From Komarekiella delphini-convector SJRDD-AB1 (GTDB lineage: Bacteria > Cyanobacteriota > Cyanobacteriia > Cyanobacteriales > Nostocaceae): a stretch of 64,000 nt of DNA. Made by a program: the position numbers and the translations under genes. The stretch spans positions 1 through 64,000 of the forward strand of contig NZ_VJXY01000035.1 in NCBI RefSeq assembly GCF_014831675.1, written 5' to 3'. The notes under the pieces are model-generated. The model had not been told where the DNA came from. It saw only the letters and a list, made by a program, of their open reading frames with translations, and did no database searches. This document shows, in pieces, positions 47,546 through 56,785 of the stretch (position 1 is its first letter; each line of letters starts with the position of its first letter).

Positions 47546-47686
47546 ATGAGTAAAAAATTGACCGTCAAGCAAATTAGCCTCAACCTGGCATTAGATGAAG
47601 TCAAAAGACTTGAAACATATTGTAACCAGACAGGGAGAGCAAAAACAGATGTAATTAGAGAGCTTATTCGCAAGTTGCCCGATTAG
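47546..47686 (+). CDS. 46-residue ribbon-helix-helix (CopG-like) protein
   Basis: ATG 47546 to TAG 47686, preceded by GGTGAG. The product starts MSKKLTVKQISLNLALDEVK and continues RLETYCNQTGRAKTDVIREL then IRKLPD. An N-terminal beta strand, helix, turn with TGRAKTDVIREL and second helix is the complete MetJ/Arc/CopG fold in minimal form. These are DNA-binding dimers, often plasmid copy-number regulators or antitoxins. No toxin gene is adjacent; it lies alone in a 2-kb gene-poor stretch. Confidence 0.75.
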   Translation: MSKKLTVKQISLNLALDEVKRLETYCNQTGRAKTDVIRELIRKLPD

Positions 47687-48830
47687 GGTGGTAACTAGCA
47701 GAGAATTCCCGGTTGTTTTGCAAAAACAGACGTTAGTCTGGTAAAAAAGCTTGAGGCATATTAGTAGCATGAAAATCACAGTTTATGAACCCTATCCGTG
47801 TGGTTGCATAAACTGAATCTAACTCAAGCGGATCTTTTATCCTCAATAGGCTCTTGCAACACAACCGGTTTGTGAAGGCGATCGCTCCTTATCTTCACTT
47901 CAAGACTATATTGCAATCAAGTATACCGAATCTGGAATGAAGGTCACTTCAGTCTTAACACTTAATCTATATATAATTTTGGTGTATTAAAATCCGCGAG
48001 ACTGATGTCTGCTAACAGACTGTCGTTGTTAACTTTGCCTAAAACGATATGAGCAATAATTTGGCAAAGGTTAAAAATGAGTTCATATTATTTGAGTTTC
48101 TTACAAAATTTATAAATTTTAGAGTAGGTTTTTTAGATTTTATTTAACTTTAACCACCCAGAAGGTTATCATCATAGAAAGCGTCATAAAATTATAAGTA
48201 TTAATACCAAGTTTTAATTCTTAATTGTTAGATGTAGAGTTTTGTCCAATTGTCAAGCGATTGCTTCAGGCATCACTAACTAACATTTAACAGACTAAAA
48301 TAGCGTTTGCCACAAGGGGTAAACACTAAAAAAATTTGGCAGTGAAGTCAACTTAAAGACTCGCCAATTCATTTGGCAATTTTTTGCTAGGCGTCCAGTA
48401 GAGTGTCCTATATCTCTATAAATTTGTTCTATATAGAACTGAATTGGCGAGAAATCGCTGATAATCACCCGACAGAATTCTTTAAACCCTGATAACTTTC
48501 CTAGTAGTCTGCCAAGGAAACTTTGCATGGTGATAGGCTGAGGAAGCTGGAGAGGCTGGGGGAGAAAAAGCATTATTGAAAAAGAATTCTTTCTCCCCCT
48601 GCTCCCCCTGCTGCACCTCTCCCCCTGCTTTGCCTACACGGCAAAATTGGGTTGGTGAACTACTAGGTTTCAACTAGATATTCATACCTCGGTTTAACAT
48701 GTGCGATGGGCTACGCCCCGCCGTAGGCGATCGCAACACCAATACAAAATTCAATACAAGTGTGTCATCTTGCAGTGATTAGACATAAATAGTATTTGCT
48801 AGCCCTAATAACAAATATTCCACTTCACTA
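47687..48830. other. Intergenic region without clear genes
   Basis: About 1.1 kb. At 48555-48605 GGGGGAGAAA and TTTCTCCCCC form a long imperfect hairpin beside a CT-rich stretch (CTCCCCCTGCTCCCCCTGC), and 48703-48735 holds a GGCTACGCCCCGCCGTAGGC repeat ending in HIP1. A 92-codon frame at 48295-48573 on the minus strand is not supported by any pattern I know. Confidence 0.45.
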
Positions 48831-49478
48831 TCAATGCATTTCGTCGTATTCTGGGGCTTCAACTCGTCTTGCTTCTAGCCGAGAAGGTGGAAGAAACTCA
48901 GCGCGACGCACAGGAACCAAAGGCGGTGTAGCTCCTTGATAGGGATGAATAACTTGTACAGTACGGGCTGGACGTTGCCGAGGTGAGAACAAAGCTAATA
49001 CCCCAGCGACTACAACACCACCGCCAATAGTCAGACTCATGCCTCCTACCGCCCACACTATGGGTGAAGACCACCAGGGATTTTCCGGTTGCGATGGCGC
49101 TAATGCTGCTTTTGGTTGATTGTTCTGGGCTAATTGTAGCTGCTGGGTGTTGTAATTATCGAGAAGTCGTTGGTTTTGAGTTTTTAGCTGTTCGTTGTCG
49201 CTTTTTAAACGATCAAATTCTACTTTCAGCTTTTCCCATTCGACGCGCTGTTCAGAATTGGGAGCTACAGGCGGTTGATTGGGATACATTGGTTGCCCAT
49301 AAGGCCCATAAGGATACTGCGCTTGTGGCTGCATAACCTGGGGTGGCATTACAGTGGCGGGCATTTGTGGGGCAACAGCAAAGTTAGATTGTAGAGGAGT
49401 ATTTGTCCCTTTGAGTAATACGAGAGCCGCCAGTCCAGCTACGGCGACCCCGCCGATAAATGCCATACTTTCACTCAT
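48831..49478 (-). CDS. Two-span membrane protein with coiled coil, unknown function
   Basis: A 215-residue protein: N-terminal helix (MAFIGGVAVAGLAALVLLKG), a Pro/Gln/Tyr-rich stretch (QAQYPYGPYGQPMYPNQPP), a coiled coil (about 78-115, EWEKLKVEFDRLKSDNEQLK), a second membrane helix (VWAVGGMSLTIGGGVVVAGV) and an Arg/Pro-rich tail. I know no family function. A heptad pattern and two spans suggest a structural or scaffold role. Confidence 0.7.
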   Translation of the reverse strand: MSESMAFIGGVAVAGLAALVLLKGTNTPLQSNFAVAPQMPATVMPPQVMQPQAQYPYGPYGQPMYPNQPPVAPNSEQRVEWEKLKVEFDRLKSDNEQLKTQNQRLLDNYNTQQLQLAQNNQPKAALAPSQPENPWWSSPIVWAVGGMSLTIGGGVVVAGVLALFSPRQRPARTVQVIHPYQGATPPLVPVRRAEFLPPSRLEARRVEAPEYDEMH

Positions 49479-49697
49479 CGCCTTTGCCCCTCAATTGCGA
49501 CGTAATTATAACCATTTGTGACTGACTCACTCTCACACTCATAATTTTTTTGCCTACTTAACTTCAGATAATACTCAAACTATAAGCAACTGTATCAGCT
49601 AGTTTTTTTACATCCTGATATCTGATGTTAATATTCAAGACTATAACCGTCAAATTGTCCACCAACTAAGGACAAAAAAACTACGCTGTTATACTTT

Positions 49698-50543
49698 TTA
49701 ATCTACTTTCTCAGTCTGAGCAAGATGAGTATTTGTGCCGTTGTTGTCGGTCTTAATGGCTGACTTGAGACTTTGACAAAAATCAGCGATCGCACTCAGT
49801 CCTTGCTCTGGTGTGCCTTCTGCCAACCTTTTCACAAAAGCACTGCCCACAATCGCCGCATCAGCGCCCCATTCCCTGACTTGACGAGCTTGCGCTACTT
49901 GAGAAATGCCAAAGCCTACACCGATGGGTTTATCAGTAACACCACGAATTTGTTTAAGTAAATCTGACACTCGCGTTTCCATCTGGGAGCGTATGCCTGT
50001 AACTCCTGTGACACTAACTAAATAGATAAATCCTTGGGAGGAGCGAGCGATCGCTTCTATGCGTTCAACTGAACTGGTGGGAGCTACCAACAAAGTCACG
50101 TCAATTCCCATTTCACCAGCTGGTTGAAGCAAACCTGCGGCTTCTTCTAAGGGTAAGTCTGGTACTACCAATCCTGCCACCCCAGCAGCAGCAATTGAAG
50201 AGAGAAATTTTTCAATTCCACGGTGCAAAATTGGATTGTAGTAGGTAAATAGGCTAATAGGCGATCGCAAGTTGGGAGTAGTTGTTTGCAACATTTCTAG
50301 CACATGCTCCAACTTAGTTCCCTTTTGCAGGGCACGGGTAGCAGCAGCTTGAATCACTGGCCCATCCGCTAGAGGATCAGAGTAAGGTACACCCAGTTCA
50401 ATAATATCTGCCCCACTACGATCCAGAATTTGCAACGCTGCTGCTGTTGTTTCTAGATCTGGATCGCCAGCGGTAATAAATGGAATCAGAGCACACTCTC
50501 GATTCCGTACAAGAGTTTCAAAGCAATCAGAAATCGCAGTCAT
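49698..50543 (-). CDS. trpA: Tryptophan synthase alpha chain
   Basis: A 281-residue TIM-barrel enzyme that cleaves indole-3-glycerol phosphate and channels indole to TrpB. Signature [20 protein letters not shown] holds the catalytic Glu and Asp, and the phosphate-binding GVGFGIS and AAIVGSAFV follow. The tail beyond [11 protein letters not shown] is slightly longer than usual. It is third in the ndhL-DUF3007-trpA order, with a long hairpin just upstream of its start. Confidence 0.95.
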   Translation of the reverse strand: MTAISDCFETLVRNRECALIPFITAGDPDLETTAAALQILDRSGADIIELGVPYSDPLADGPVIQAAATRALQKGTKLEHVLEMLQTTTPNLRSPISLFTYYNPILHRGIEKFLSSIAAAGVAGLVVPDLPLEEAAGLLQPAGEMGIDVTLLVAPTSSVERIEAIARSSQGFIYLVSVTGVTGIRSQMETRVSDLLKQIRGVTDKPIGVGFGISQVAQARQVREWGADAAIVGSAFVKRLAEGTPEQGLSAIADFCQSLKSAIKTDNNGTNTHLAQTEKVD

Positions 50544-50553
50544 TAATTTTAAG

Positions 50554-50604
50554 AGTCAAGAGTCCAAAGTCAAGAGTTAAAATCTAGACTTTGGACTCTT
50601 GACT
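50554..50604. repeat. 18-bp perfect inverted repeat upstream of trpA
   Basis: AGTCAAGAGTCCAAAGTC (50554-50571) and GACTTTGGACTCTTGACT (50587-50604) are exact complements separated by 15 nt. It occupies the intercistronic space between the DUF3007 stop and the trpA start, 10 bp upstream of the trpA ATG on the transcribed strand. The arms are built from AGTCAAG-type heptamers. Confidence 0.9.
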
Positions 50605-50615
50605 AATAGATAACT

Positions 50616-50927
50616 TTACACCTGAGTTTGTTCTTCTTGTTCTATTTCAGCTTGAATTTTTGCTAGTTCTTCGGGAGTAAGTTCTTCTAGCCGCTTTTGG
50701 AGAAAGTCTTGCTCATACTTTTCCCGCTGTTGGTGGTAGGTCATTTTTTGTCCCACTGCGCGAAAAAAATAGGTGACTAACCAGCCAACCAATCCACTGA
50801 CTAATAAAACTTGGCTCCAGATGCCAGCTTCTTGATTATCTAACCCGACTAGCTGCAATAGTATATATGCCAACCCACCAGCCAGAAAAACGCCCAAGCC
50901 AATACTAATAGCGTCAACGCGTCGCAT
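50616..50927 (-). CDS. DUF3007 family membrane protein
   Basis: A 103-residue protein with two transmembrane helices (AISIGLGVFLAGGLAYILLQ and WSQVLLVSGLVGWLVTYFF) and a charged C-terminal coil (LQKRLEELTPEELAKIQAEI). The family is restricted to cyanobacteria and plastids and lies next to ndhL, so a link to NDH-1 or the thylakoid membrane is plausible but unproven. Confidence 0.85.
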   Translation of the reverse strand: MRRVDAISIGLGVFLAGGLAYILLQLVGLDNQEAGIWSQVLLVSGLVGWLVTYFFRAVGQKMTYHQQREKYEQDFLQKRLEELTPEELAKIQAEIEQEEQTQV

Positions 50928-50951
50928 GAGATTTATGACCTACCAATCTTG

Positions 50952-51164
50952 TTAAACTTCAATTTGTCGCCGCTGGGGTCGAAAATTTACAAACGGCGAT
51001 AGAACCAACAGACCTGGAAAGAAGAAAAACACCAAAAAGTACATAAAGGTACGCTCGATGGCGGTAGCCACATACCAACGCTGTTTCAGGTACAGCAAGA
51101 TAGCAATTGGCATTACTAAAAGATAAGCTCCAGCCAAAATCAGATAAAGCAGGGCGACAATCAT
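50952..51164 (-). CDS. ndhL: NDH-1 complex subunit L
   Basis: A 70-residue membrane subunit of the cyanobacterial NDH-1 complex. Two hydrophobic helices ([20 protein letters not shown] and [20 protein letters not shown]) frame the conserved [18 protein letters not shown], and it ends in [11 protein letters not shown]. NdhL is needed for stable assembly and inorganic carbon transport by NDH-1. It is first in a leftward gene order with DUF3007 and trpA. Confidence 0.93.
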   Translation of the reverse strand: MIVALLYLILAGAYLLVMPIAILLYLKQRWYVATAIERTFMYFLVFFFFPGLLVLSPFVNFRPQRRQIEV

Positions 51165-51229
51165 ACTTTTTTGTCTAAGCGTCTATTTTCTTATCATAGG
51201 CTGAATGCTTGATCTGAGGGAAGTATTGC

Positions 51230-51478
51230 CTATTGCAAAATCGTTTGATTTCGTAGATCATCCCAAATCCAGACGGGTTGACCCCTGGTTAGACGAATAC
51301 CACCGACCCAGCGATCGCTACTACTAACCTCCAACCAATTCGCCTCTCCCTGCACCAAAGCGTGTTCCGTTTTAGTTAACTGGAGTACTCGCTTATACCA
51401 GGGTTCCTCTAGAGATTCAGTTGTAATCTCCAATGGTGGACAGTTACTTTGCAGCATTTGAGTCAGCGCACAATACAT
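51230..51478 (-). CDS. Small conserved-looking hypothetical protein
   Basis: An 82-residue frame from ATG 51478 (a TTG at 51505 would add nine residues). It contains ESLEEPWYKRVLQLTKTEHA and DRWVGGIRLTRGQPVWIWDD, with many Trp and a compact acidic character; no membrane span. I do not recognise the family. It lies upstream of ndhL on the same strand. Confidence 0.6.
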   Translation of the reverse strand: MYCALTQMLQSNCPPLEITTESLEEPWYKRVLQLTKTEHALVQGEANWLEVSSSDRWVGGIRLTRGQPVWIWDDLRNQTILQ

Positions 51479-51687
51479 TTTGCCCACACTTCGTGTTGCA
51501 TTCAAACCAGAACTACTGTAAATTTATGACTGTGGAATTCGTCAACAAAGTCAAGTAATAAGAGAAACAAAATACTGATTCTCGATAAAATTTTTGAAAT
51601 CTAGTTGCACAAAAGACACAATTGATGGTGGAATAGATAGGGAAGTATTTGCTGCCTTTACACAGTAAGTATTTGCCAAACACCTAA

Positions 51688-52057
51688 GGGGGTGTGGCGG
51701 AATGGTAGACGCTACGGACTTAGTAAACTGAGCCTTGAAGGAGAAATCCCTCAAGTGGAAGCTCTCAAACTCAGGGAAACCTAAATCTGTTAACAGACAC
51801 GGCAATCCTGAGCCAAGCCCATCGATTTTAAATTTGAAATTTGTGATTGCTTTGCAATCCAAAAGCCAAAATCCAAAATTGAGGGAAGGTGCAGAGACCC
51901 GACGGGAGCTACCCTAACGTTAAGTCGAGGGTAAAGGGAGAGTCCAATTCTCAAAGCCTGTAATTGCTTAAAGATATCAGGCAGTAGTGAAAGCTACGAG
52001 AGAATGAAAATCCGTTGACCGTAAAAGGTCGTGAGGGTTCAAGTCCCTCCACCCCCA
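51688..52057 (+). tRNA. trnL: tRNA-Leu(UAA) interrupted by a group I intron
   Basis: Exon 1 is 51688-51721 (GGGGGTGTGGCGGAATGGTA onward, ending GGACTT) and exon 2 is 52007-52057 (AAAATCCGTTGACC to CACCCCCA). Joined they give 85 nt with a 7-bp acceptor stem GGGGGTG/CACCCCC, a long variable arm and anticodon loop CUUAAAA, i.e. anticodon UAA. The 3' CCA is not encoded. The break falls between U34 and A35, the classical cyanobacterial and plastid site. Confidence 0.96.
51722..52006 (+). other. Group I intron in tRNA-Leu(UAA)
   Basis: A 285-nt self-splicing-type intron: 5' splice after U, last nucleotide G (omega-G at 52006). Core elements are visible: GGCAATCCTGAGCCAAGCCC (Q/P region) and GCAGAGACCCGACGGGAGCT (R, guanosine site) with AAAGGGAGAGTCCAA downstream. 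Between them (51815-51885) degenerate TTTGAAATT- and CCAAAA-type heptamers fill the P6b stem, the usual length-variable part in Nostoc. No internal reading frame, hence no homing endonuclease. Confidence 0.93.
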
Positions 52058-52083
52058 CTAAAAAATTCAAAAATGAAAAAACT

Positions 52084-52106
52084 AACCCACCAAGCACAGG
52101 TGGGTT
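52084..52106 (+). terminator. Hairpin downstream of tRNA-Leu
   Basis: AACCCACC, 7-nt loop, GGTGGGTT followed by TCAT: an 8-bp GC-rich stem 27 bp after the tRNA. The U-run is short, so termination is probable rather than certain. Confidence 0.6.
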
Positions 52107-52330
52107 TCATAGTGTGTTGGGTTAAGAGATCTGGAAATTTATGTTATCATTATTACCTTACATCTTAAGTAATTTTTCTTAATTATCGAATACTTTAAAT
52201 TTAATATTTTATTTATCCAACTTTATGTAAAAAAACTGCTGAATCTTTGAAGAATAGATTGATACTACTGTTCGGCAAGGTTAAGCTGATAACAATATGA
52301 ACAGGAAGCTCTTTTGTCTTGAGAACTGGA

Positions 52331-53650
52331 ATGACCGCTAATAGTTTACCAAGTAGTCAGGGATATCAGCATTTTGTTACGTCCAACTCTAGACAGCTTA
52401 ATGCGGAAATTGCACAAGAGAGGGTTTACAGTTTCTTGGCGGATATTGTCAAACAATCTCCACCAGAGGATGTTTTGCGAGAATTTAAAAGTTTATTTAT
52501 AGATGGCCTGGATTCACCAACTTCTGATTATGTTCCAGGAATATACGGAATATTCTTTGATGATAAAGAACAAGAGTTTCGCAACACACTTAAACGATGT
52601 TGCTACATCATAATTAATAACTGGGAAACTAATAGAAAATACAAATATATCCAAGAATTAGTTAACTTATTTACTACCAAAAACCTGAGAACTGAGACAA
52701 TTAATTCTCCAATAATTAATATATGTAAATGCTGGTTAGACAATTTTATCAACAGTAATGATTATAAAGAAATTAAATTATTTGCTGCTAGATATAATGA
52801 ACCAGACAAAAATTTTTGGACTCATCGCTACACTTCTTATTTATTAGTTGCTCAATCTTTGAATGAAAACAATTCAAAAGAGCAACAAGAGGCTGCTAGA
52901 AAGCTTTCTAAACAGATAAAAGACAAATTTAAGTTTGAACTAGCAATGTATATTGCTCGTTGTCAGTCTGCTGCTTCAAGTACAACACGTTACAATAATC
53001 CTAGTATTTTGGGAGATAATGTTTTACATTTGATCAAGGTAATTGTCTTAAAAAAGGGTGTATTTAGCCATAAGAATATTGCTAATATATTTGTCCAACA
53101 AACTAAAAATCAAATTCTTAAAGAATTTAAAGGAAGCATTATAAAATATCTATTTTTTTCAGTAGAACATCAAGAATTAGCAAAAAGTTTGAAGCAGCAG
53201 TTTGTAGATAAGTTATCGTTATGGAAGACAGAACATAATGAAGAAACTATCACTAAAAAATTCTTTTTAAGAACCTGTAACCGTGTAATCGATTTTCTGA
53301 CTACAGAAAATGGAAAAGAACCTTCATCTTTGTTTCTGTTATTGCTTTCACAAGGAAATCCTCTCACATTAGTGATTATACTACTGAAGATTATTTTGAT
53401 TTGTAGAAACTCTCGTATACATTTGGAAGCTCGTATTGCTCATTTGATTTATTACTATGAGAAGTATTCCGCAGATGAATGTAAGTGGGTGATTAATTTT
53501 ATTGAAATTTTTAATATTACCTTTGCAATCTATGCAGACAATGTAGAATACAATTTAATTCAGATGAAAGAAGACCAAGATTGTAATCCACAGTTGAATC
53601 TGGATACTTATCGTGTGTTTTCGCAGTTGAAGGCGAATCCACAAAAATGA
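52331..53650 (+). CDS. Hypothetical helical protein
   Basis: A 439-residue protein from ATG 52331; the in-frame TTG at 52319 is less likely. It is Lys/Asn/Ile-rich, without signal peptide or membrane spans, and predicted by eye to be almost all alpha-helical (REFKSLFIDGLDSPTSDYVP near the start, IKDKFKFELAMYIARCQSAA in the middle). I recognise no catalytic motif or family. It is more AT-rich than fmt or trpA nearby. Alone downstream of tRNA-Leu. Confidence 0.65.
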   Translation: MTANSLPSSQGYQHFVTSNSRQLNAEIAQERVYSFLADIVKQSPPEDVLREFKSLFIDGLDSPTSDYVPGIYGIFFDDKEQEFRNTLKRCCYIIINNWETNRKYKYIQELVNLFTTKNLRTETINSPIINICKCWLDNFINSNDYKEIKLFAARYNEPDKNFWTHRYTSYLLVAQSLNENNSKEQQEAARKLSKQIKDKFKFELAMYIARCQSAASSTTRYNNPSILGDNVLHLIKVIVLKKGVFSHKNIANIFVQQTKNQILKEFKGSIIKYLFFSVEHQELAKSLKQQFVDKLSLWKTEHNEETITKKFFLRTCNRVIDFLTTENGKEPSSLFLLLLSQGNPLTLVIILLKIILICRNSRIHLEARIAHLIYYYEKYSADECKWVINFIEIFNITFAIYADNVEYNLIQMKEDQDCNPQLNLDTYRVFSQLKANPQK

Positions 53651-53704
53651 ATATGGCCTGAAATTTATTTGTTTGGGAGATGGATAAAAATCAGAAATCA
53701 AAAC

Positions 53705-54625
53705 TTAAGACTGAGCAAAACGCTCGTCGAACCAAGCTAAAGCAGCACCAATAGTTTCAGCTAGGATACTAATCAGGCGATATAAGGCGATCGCACCAAA
53801 TACTAAGGCCCCTGGAAAGTGGTGCTGTAAAAGTTCATAAGCAGTTGCTTCAAACACGCCCAATCCACCAGGCGCACCCGGAATAACTAACCCTACCAAC
53901 CAAGCAAAACTAAAAGCTCCCAGTAACAAAGGAATTTGACTCCAATCCAAAGAACTTAAAGCACAAATAGTTAATATAAAGCCAGCACCACGCAATCCCA
54001 AAAAGCCTAATTCTCCTAATAAAGGTCGTAAAGGATAGCGTTCTATATTAAAGGGAACAGTAGGCTGAGTCGTATTAGCAGATTTTTTTGCTTTCAGTCT
54101 GTATAAAAAACGAATGGCTGGGTTCAAAAACAGGGGATGAACTGCACAAAGCACCACAGCTAAACTCAGCAATTGTAAGATTTTCACAACCAGAGTGGTA
54201 TTCGCTGCTGTAAATTGACTACCGAATAAAACAATGATGATTAAAGCAGCCGCTACCATGAGTAGCGGTTCTAGCAAAACGCTTAAGGTGGCTGCACCGC
54301 TAGAAATATTAGCATTTTTCGTTGCTACAATTCGTCCATAGTAATGCCAGACGTTACCTGGTAAATACTTGGCAATATTTGTTTTTAAGTAAACTTGAAT
54401 GAACTGGGAAGTTGATACAGGTTGATTTAAATCTTGCAGAACCCAAGTCCAAATCCAACCTGCCCAAGTATGTGCTAGTAAAGTTATGCCTGTAGCGATC
54501 GCAAGAATTGCCCATCCTATACTATCAATGTGGATAGCAGTCACCTCAAGCCAATTATCTTTCAAAGCTTTCGCTAAAAAAAACAGCGTCCCACCCAAAA
54601 TTATCCAGCGTAAAATTTGCTTCAT
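53705..54625 (-). CDS. Lysylphosphatidylglycerol synthase TM (UPF0104/AglD-type) membrane protein
   Basis: A 306-residue integral membrane protein with about eight hydrophobic helices. The family signature is seen in TNIAKYLPGNVWHYYGRIVA and VIPGAPGGLGVFEATAYELL. Such proteins act as lipid flippases or glycolipid-related factors; the soluble lysyl-transferase domain of MprF is not present here. Convergent with the preceding hypothetical gene. Confidence 0.85.
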   Translation of the reverse strand: MKQILRWIILGGTLFFLAKALKDNWLEVTAIHIDSIGWAILAIATGITLLAHTWAGWIWTWVLQDLNQPVSTSQFIQVYLKTNIAKYLPGNVWHYYGRIVATKNANISSGAATLSVLLEPLLMVAAALIIIVLFGSQFTAANTTLVVKILQLLSLAVVLCAVHPLFLNPAIRFLYRLKAKKSANTTQPTVPFNIERYPLRPLLGELGFLGLRGAGFILTICALSSLDWSQIPLLLGAFSFAWLVGLVIPGAPGGLGVFEATAYELLQHHFPGALVFGAIALYRLISILAETIGAALAWFDERFAQS

Positions 54626-55266
54626 GATTTTGGTAATTTAACGGTTAAAGCAACTAAAGCTAAATACCTCAAATATTATGATATATCAGCTACATATCCA
54701 AAGCTTTGGAGAAAATATTCTTGACTTGCGAAAAAACTAATGTAACTTTATTTACTTTTTTATTAAATTAATATAATTTACTGTCACATAAAAATTACAT
54801 TGATATTGGAGTTTTTAGACACTCTAGACTCTACAGTATATTGTCCAAGACAGATATTATATTGGTTCTTAACTGTTGACTATTGATGTTTATTTGTACT
54901 AAAATTATCATCATCTATTTACATATTTAATATCTTTCTTGAGGCTGATTTAAGGCTGATATAACTTAACATAAATTGATCCCCAAATTATAATTGAATT
55001 TATACATTACTCAAAATAGCCTTAATTTTCTCATAGAGAATCAATAGATTATTACATTAAATTATATCTCTCTAGAGTTAGATAAAAATAGTGGTTTAGT
55101 ACTAAGTAGAATGTTACCTACGCTAGATGTAAAGGTCGTTTTAGTCCTCTTATCCTTGACTAGGGTTATTCAAAGATTAGCCAACTAAGAAAAGCATAAT
55201 AATTTGCCGATCAACCCGATTATTCAGCAAAATTAATCGCTCATTTTTAGTTGAAAGGAGGACTAA
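54626..55266. other. AT-rich intergenic region
   Basis: About 640 bp, strongly AT-rich, between divergent genes. A strong GAAAGGAGG at 55253-55261 is the ribosome binding site of the next gene. I see no repeat or RNA gene. Confidence 0.4.
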
Positions 55267-55833
55267 GTGAACGTTTTGATAAGTTTCTTGAAAAAACTAC
55301 GACTACGCCAGATGCTAACTATCTTTTTAGCTGGACTATTGTTGATAGTTAGCACTGCTTGTAGTGGGGCAAATGCTACAGGTGCAAATCCGCAAAATCC
55401 TGCTGTGCAAGCTGGCGGCGCAAACAATCCTTACAAGGGTGGTGGAGACAAATATACCAAATATAGGATGTCTACAGATCCAAAAGTAACGAATACAAAA
55501 GCCAATAAAGGACAAGACCAAGCTAGCTTACAGCTAAACTCACAATTGCTCATTGCCACGAATAGAGAATCCGAGCTACTTTATCCTGGTGCTGAGACAC
55601 CAGCAGGTAGATTAAACAAAGAAGCAGAACTGCCAATCATCACTGATAAAGATTTTCGCCAGTCTGAACCAGGTGGTTTAATTCAACGTGAACCAGATTT
55701 AGGAACTCGAGTTCAAGAGCGACTTGAGACTGTGAAAGAAGAATTTGAAGAAGCTTCCGGCTTTTTGAAAGAAAAATCAGATGAGGCAAGTGCCAGACCG
55801 GAATTACAAAAAAATCCAGCGGTAGGCAGATAG
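55267..55833 (+). CDS. DUF6658-type lipoprotein, paralogue 1
   Basis: A 188-residue lipoprotein with GTG start and a strong Shine-Dalgarno. Signal peptide MLTIFLAGLLLIVSTAC with lipobox STAC. The mature part is Gly/Asn-rich (GGANNPYKGGGDKYTKYRMS) and ends in an amphipathic helix (RVQERLETVKEEFEEASGFL). The KILTVFLAG/MLTIFLAG signal and PY-K-x-Y motif are shared with the next gene. Function unknown; possibly stress-related envelope protein. Confidence 0.75.
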   Translation: MNVLISFLKKLRLRQMLTIFLAGLLLIVSTACSGANATGANPQNPAVQAGGANNPYKGGGDKYTKYRMSTDPKVTNTKANKGQDQASLQLNSQLLIATNRESELLYPGAETPAGRLNKEAELPIITDKDFRQSEPGGLIQREPDLGTRVQERLETVKEEFEEASGFLKEKSDEASARPELQKNPAVGR

Positions 55834-55930
55834 AACTTTTATTTCGTCTCAATACACGAGATGGTAAATTAACTCTAAATGCCCCTTGGCTAACGTTTAA
55901 CTTAGACACAAAAATGCAAGGACTAGGACT

Positions 55931-56524
55931 ATGAAAAAAATAAGCGCTTGGCTAAATAACATTCGTCCCGTAAAGATTTTAACTGTCTTTCTAGCAGGAA
56001 TCTTCATCTTTTTGACCCAAGCTTGTGGTGATCCAGGAATAGCAAAACAACCACCACAGCCTGATGCTCAATCACCTTATACCAAACGATACGATCCCAC
56101 AAAAGATTATCCTCTCTCTGCTCCTGCTGGCGGGATGAATAACTTTAGTGATGTAGACCCCAGAGCCAGAGGAACTGAAAAGGCAGCAAACGATAAATCT
56201 GAAGCGCTGTCGAAAAATGCTCAAAGGAATGTTGAGCAAAAAGGAATTGACAGCACAGAGCAATATGGGCGAAATTTTCAAAAAGGGACACCCCTAGGCG
56301 AAAGAGCGAAGAACTTAGGTGAAGATGTTGGCAGTTCTGCTGAAGAATTGGGGGAAGGAGTCGCTAAGGGAACTAAGCGCGGAATCGAAAATATCAAGGA
56401 AAACACTCAGAACGCTGCTAAAAGCTTGACAAAAAATGCCCAACGTGCGGGTGAAGATGCTGGGAAAAATATTCAGCGGACAGCTGAAGATGCATCTGAT
56501 GCTGTAAACAGGACAGTTAGATAG
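55931..56524 (+). CDS. DUF6658-type lipoprotein, paralogue 2 with LEA-like repeats
   Basis: A 197-residue lipoprotein. Signal VKILTVFLAGIFIFLTQAC with lipobox TQAC. After SPYTKRYDPTKDYPLS the C-terminal half is a series of 11-residue-like Ala/Lys/Asn/Glu repeats (KSLTKNAQRAGEDAGKNIQR), as in group 3 LEA/apolipoprotein-like helices that bind membranes or protect against drying. It follows its paralogue by 97 bp and is probably co-transcribed. Confidence 0.78.
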   Translation: MKKISAWLNNIRPVKILTVFLAGIFIFLTQACGDPGIAKQPPQPDAQSPYTKRYDPTKDYPLSAPAGGMNNFSDVDPRARGTEKAANDKSEALSKNAQRNVEQKGIDSTEQYGRNFQKGTPLGERAKNLGEDVGSSAEELGEGVAKGTKRGIENIKENTQNAAKSLTKNAQRAGEDAGKNIQRTAEDASDAVNRTVR

Positions 56525-56550
56525 GCTAATTAAAATTAGTCATTGATTGT

Positions 56551-56580
56551 AGAACAGGCGAGAAGTCTGTTCTACTTTTC
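56551..56580 (+). terminator. Terminator after the lipoprotein pair
   Basis: AGAACAG, 9-nt loop, CTGTTCT followed by ACTTTTCT: a 7-bp stem with a T-rich tail, 27 bp after the second lipoprotein stop. Confidence 0.65.
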
Positions 56581-56785
56581 TATTAATATGGATAATTATT
56601 GCTAGTCTTTATTTTCTTTTCAAATCCAAAATATAGTATAAATATTTACTTAAATTAAAGTAATAACTGCTATGTATAGATTTCTAGCAAACCTAGTCAG
56701 TCATTAATTATAATCTAAATCCGGTAAGCTAAAGTAAGCTATTACGATACCATCCTTATAAATGTAAATCAAATCACATAAGCTT

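Noticed and set aside
48295-48573. 92-codon minus-strand frame with a transposase-like feel near its end
   Set aside because: No DDE or other catalytic motif could be named, and part of it runs through CT-rich low-complexity DNA.
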